Shown: in pieces, positions 63,493-64,000 of the stretch
Position numbering within the stretch: the stretch's first letter is position 1
Layout of the letters: each line of letters opens with the position of its first letter
Source of the DNA: Scenedesmus sp. ARA3
Lineage: Eukaryota; Chlorophyta; Chlorophyceae; Sphaeropleales; Scenedesmaceae
Reading direction: 5' to 3'
DNA: 64,000 nucleotides
Assembly (NCBI GenBank): GCA_004335835.1
Contig: RWJK01001312.1
Span: forward strand, 1-64,000
Program-made: the position numbers and the translations under genes
Notes under the pieces: model-generated
The model's database searches: none
The model's input: only the letters and a program-made list of their open reading frames with translations
Told to the model about the DNA's origin: nothing

Positions 63493-63885
63493 AGGTGGAC
63501 ATGTGCTGCTGTCTGCTGGTGTGAGCACACCACACTTGACTTGTCAGAAACTCTTGAGGTGGATGATGTGCTGCAGCCTGCTGGTGTGGGCACACCAGAG
63601 GCAGGAGCAATGCCTAGCTCTGGCCGGCGCATGCTGTAGATGTTGAGGGAACACCTTGCTTGTCAGGAAACTATTGAGGTGGATGATGTGCTGCTGCCTG
63701 CTGGTGTGGGCACGCCAGAGGCTGGAGCAATGCCTAGCTCTGGCCGGTGCATGCTGTAAAAGGTGAACAACTTGTTGGCATGAGGAAATTGTGTGGCACA
63801 GCAATACGTGAATAATGTGCTGCTGCTTGCCGGGACGGGAGCGGCAGACGGCAGGGCAGGTGCTAGCTCTCGCTGAGTAGTTGGC
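63493..63885 (+). repeat. Tandem copies of the fasciclin terminal exon tail
   Basis: Past the stop codon the exon end ([11 protein letters not shown] ... SSGRRML stop) recurs. A fragment lies at about 63493-63540, a near-complete copy ends TAG at 63639, another ends TAA at 63759, and a decayed copy ends near 63880. The two good copies are about 120 bases apart. They lie in the 3' untranslated region or beyond. Confidence 0.88.
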
Positions 63886-64000
63886 AATAGAACCTATTTG
63901 CATGAGGGAACTCTATGCAGTGTATGGCAACTGTAGGGCTGTGTTGCAGCCTGGGTAAGTCCAGAATCTTTGGTTGTACTTGGTAGTTGTGTTGTGCAGT

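Overview
This is a nuclear window from a green plant-lineage alga. Genes are split into 3 to 9 short exons joined by GT-AG introns. Coding DNA is full of CAG/CTG triplet runs that give poly-Gln, poly-Ala and poly-Ser. One intron holds TTTAGGG-type telomeric DNA. The proteins (plant-type OTU2/YOD1 deubiquitinase, expansin-like wall protein, fasciclin protein, AP2-like factor, MYND protein with low-complexity linkers) fit a chlorophyte, probably a chlorophycean such as a Sphaeropleales coccoid. The species level is inference. All gene models were spliced by eye from conserved peptides, splice sites and phase agreement, without transcript evidence.

Layout: 0-0.3 kb tRNA-derived repeat; 0.65-4.1 kb plus-strand Cys-rich secreted modules and an RCC1-like piece; 6.2-8.4 kb prefoldin subunit 4 (minus); 8.9-12.3 kb OTU deubiquitinase (minus); 13.5-14.2 kb a young chromodomain Ty3/gypsy element whose interior is lost in an assembly gap; 14.8-18.8 kb expansin-like secreted protein (minus); 21.4-23.3 kb AP2-like factor (minus); 25.7-28.8 kb MAPK15/ERK7-type kinase (plus); 30.7-32.4 kb Nudix hydrolase (plus); 34.3-39.3 kb FCP1-like CTD phosphatase with BRCT (plus); 40.3-42.2 kb small secreted protein (plus); about 43.3-45.0 kb unrecognised gene (plus); 47.4-53.0 and 55.9-61.1 kb two paralogous secreted LRR-like proteins (minus) on either side of a frameshifted MYND gene (53.5-54.9 kb, minus); 62.1-63.4 kb fasciclin protein (plus).

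The most striking signal is not a gene. In seven of the gene models, many introns carry one to five diverged tandem copies of the edge of the neighbouring exon together with its splice site. Copies of an exon's 3' end plus its donor lie downstream of that exon. Copies of an acceptor plus an exon's 5' end lie upstream. In two genes the tail of the last exon, stop codon included, is repeated past the gene end. I saw no such copies in the MAPK, Nudix and AP2-like genes. This looks like recurrent tandem duplication across splice junctions, which enlarges introns and leaves decoy splice sites.

The genes form no pathway or operon. They are independent eukaryotic genes, with a modest enrichment for secreted or cell-surface proteins (Cys-rich modules, expansin-like, 204-aa secreted protein, two LRR-like paralogues, fasciclin).
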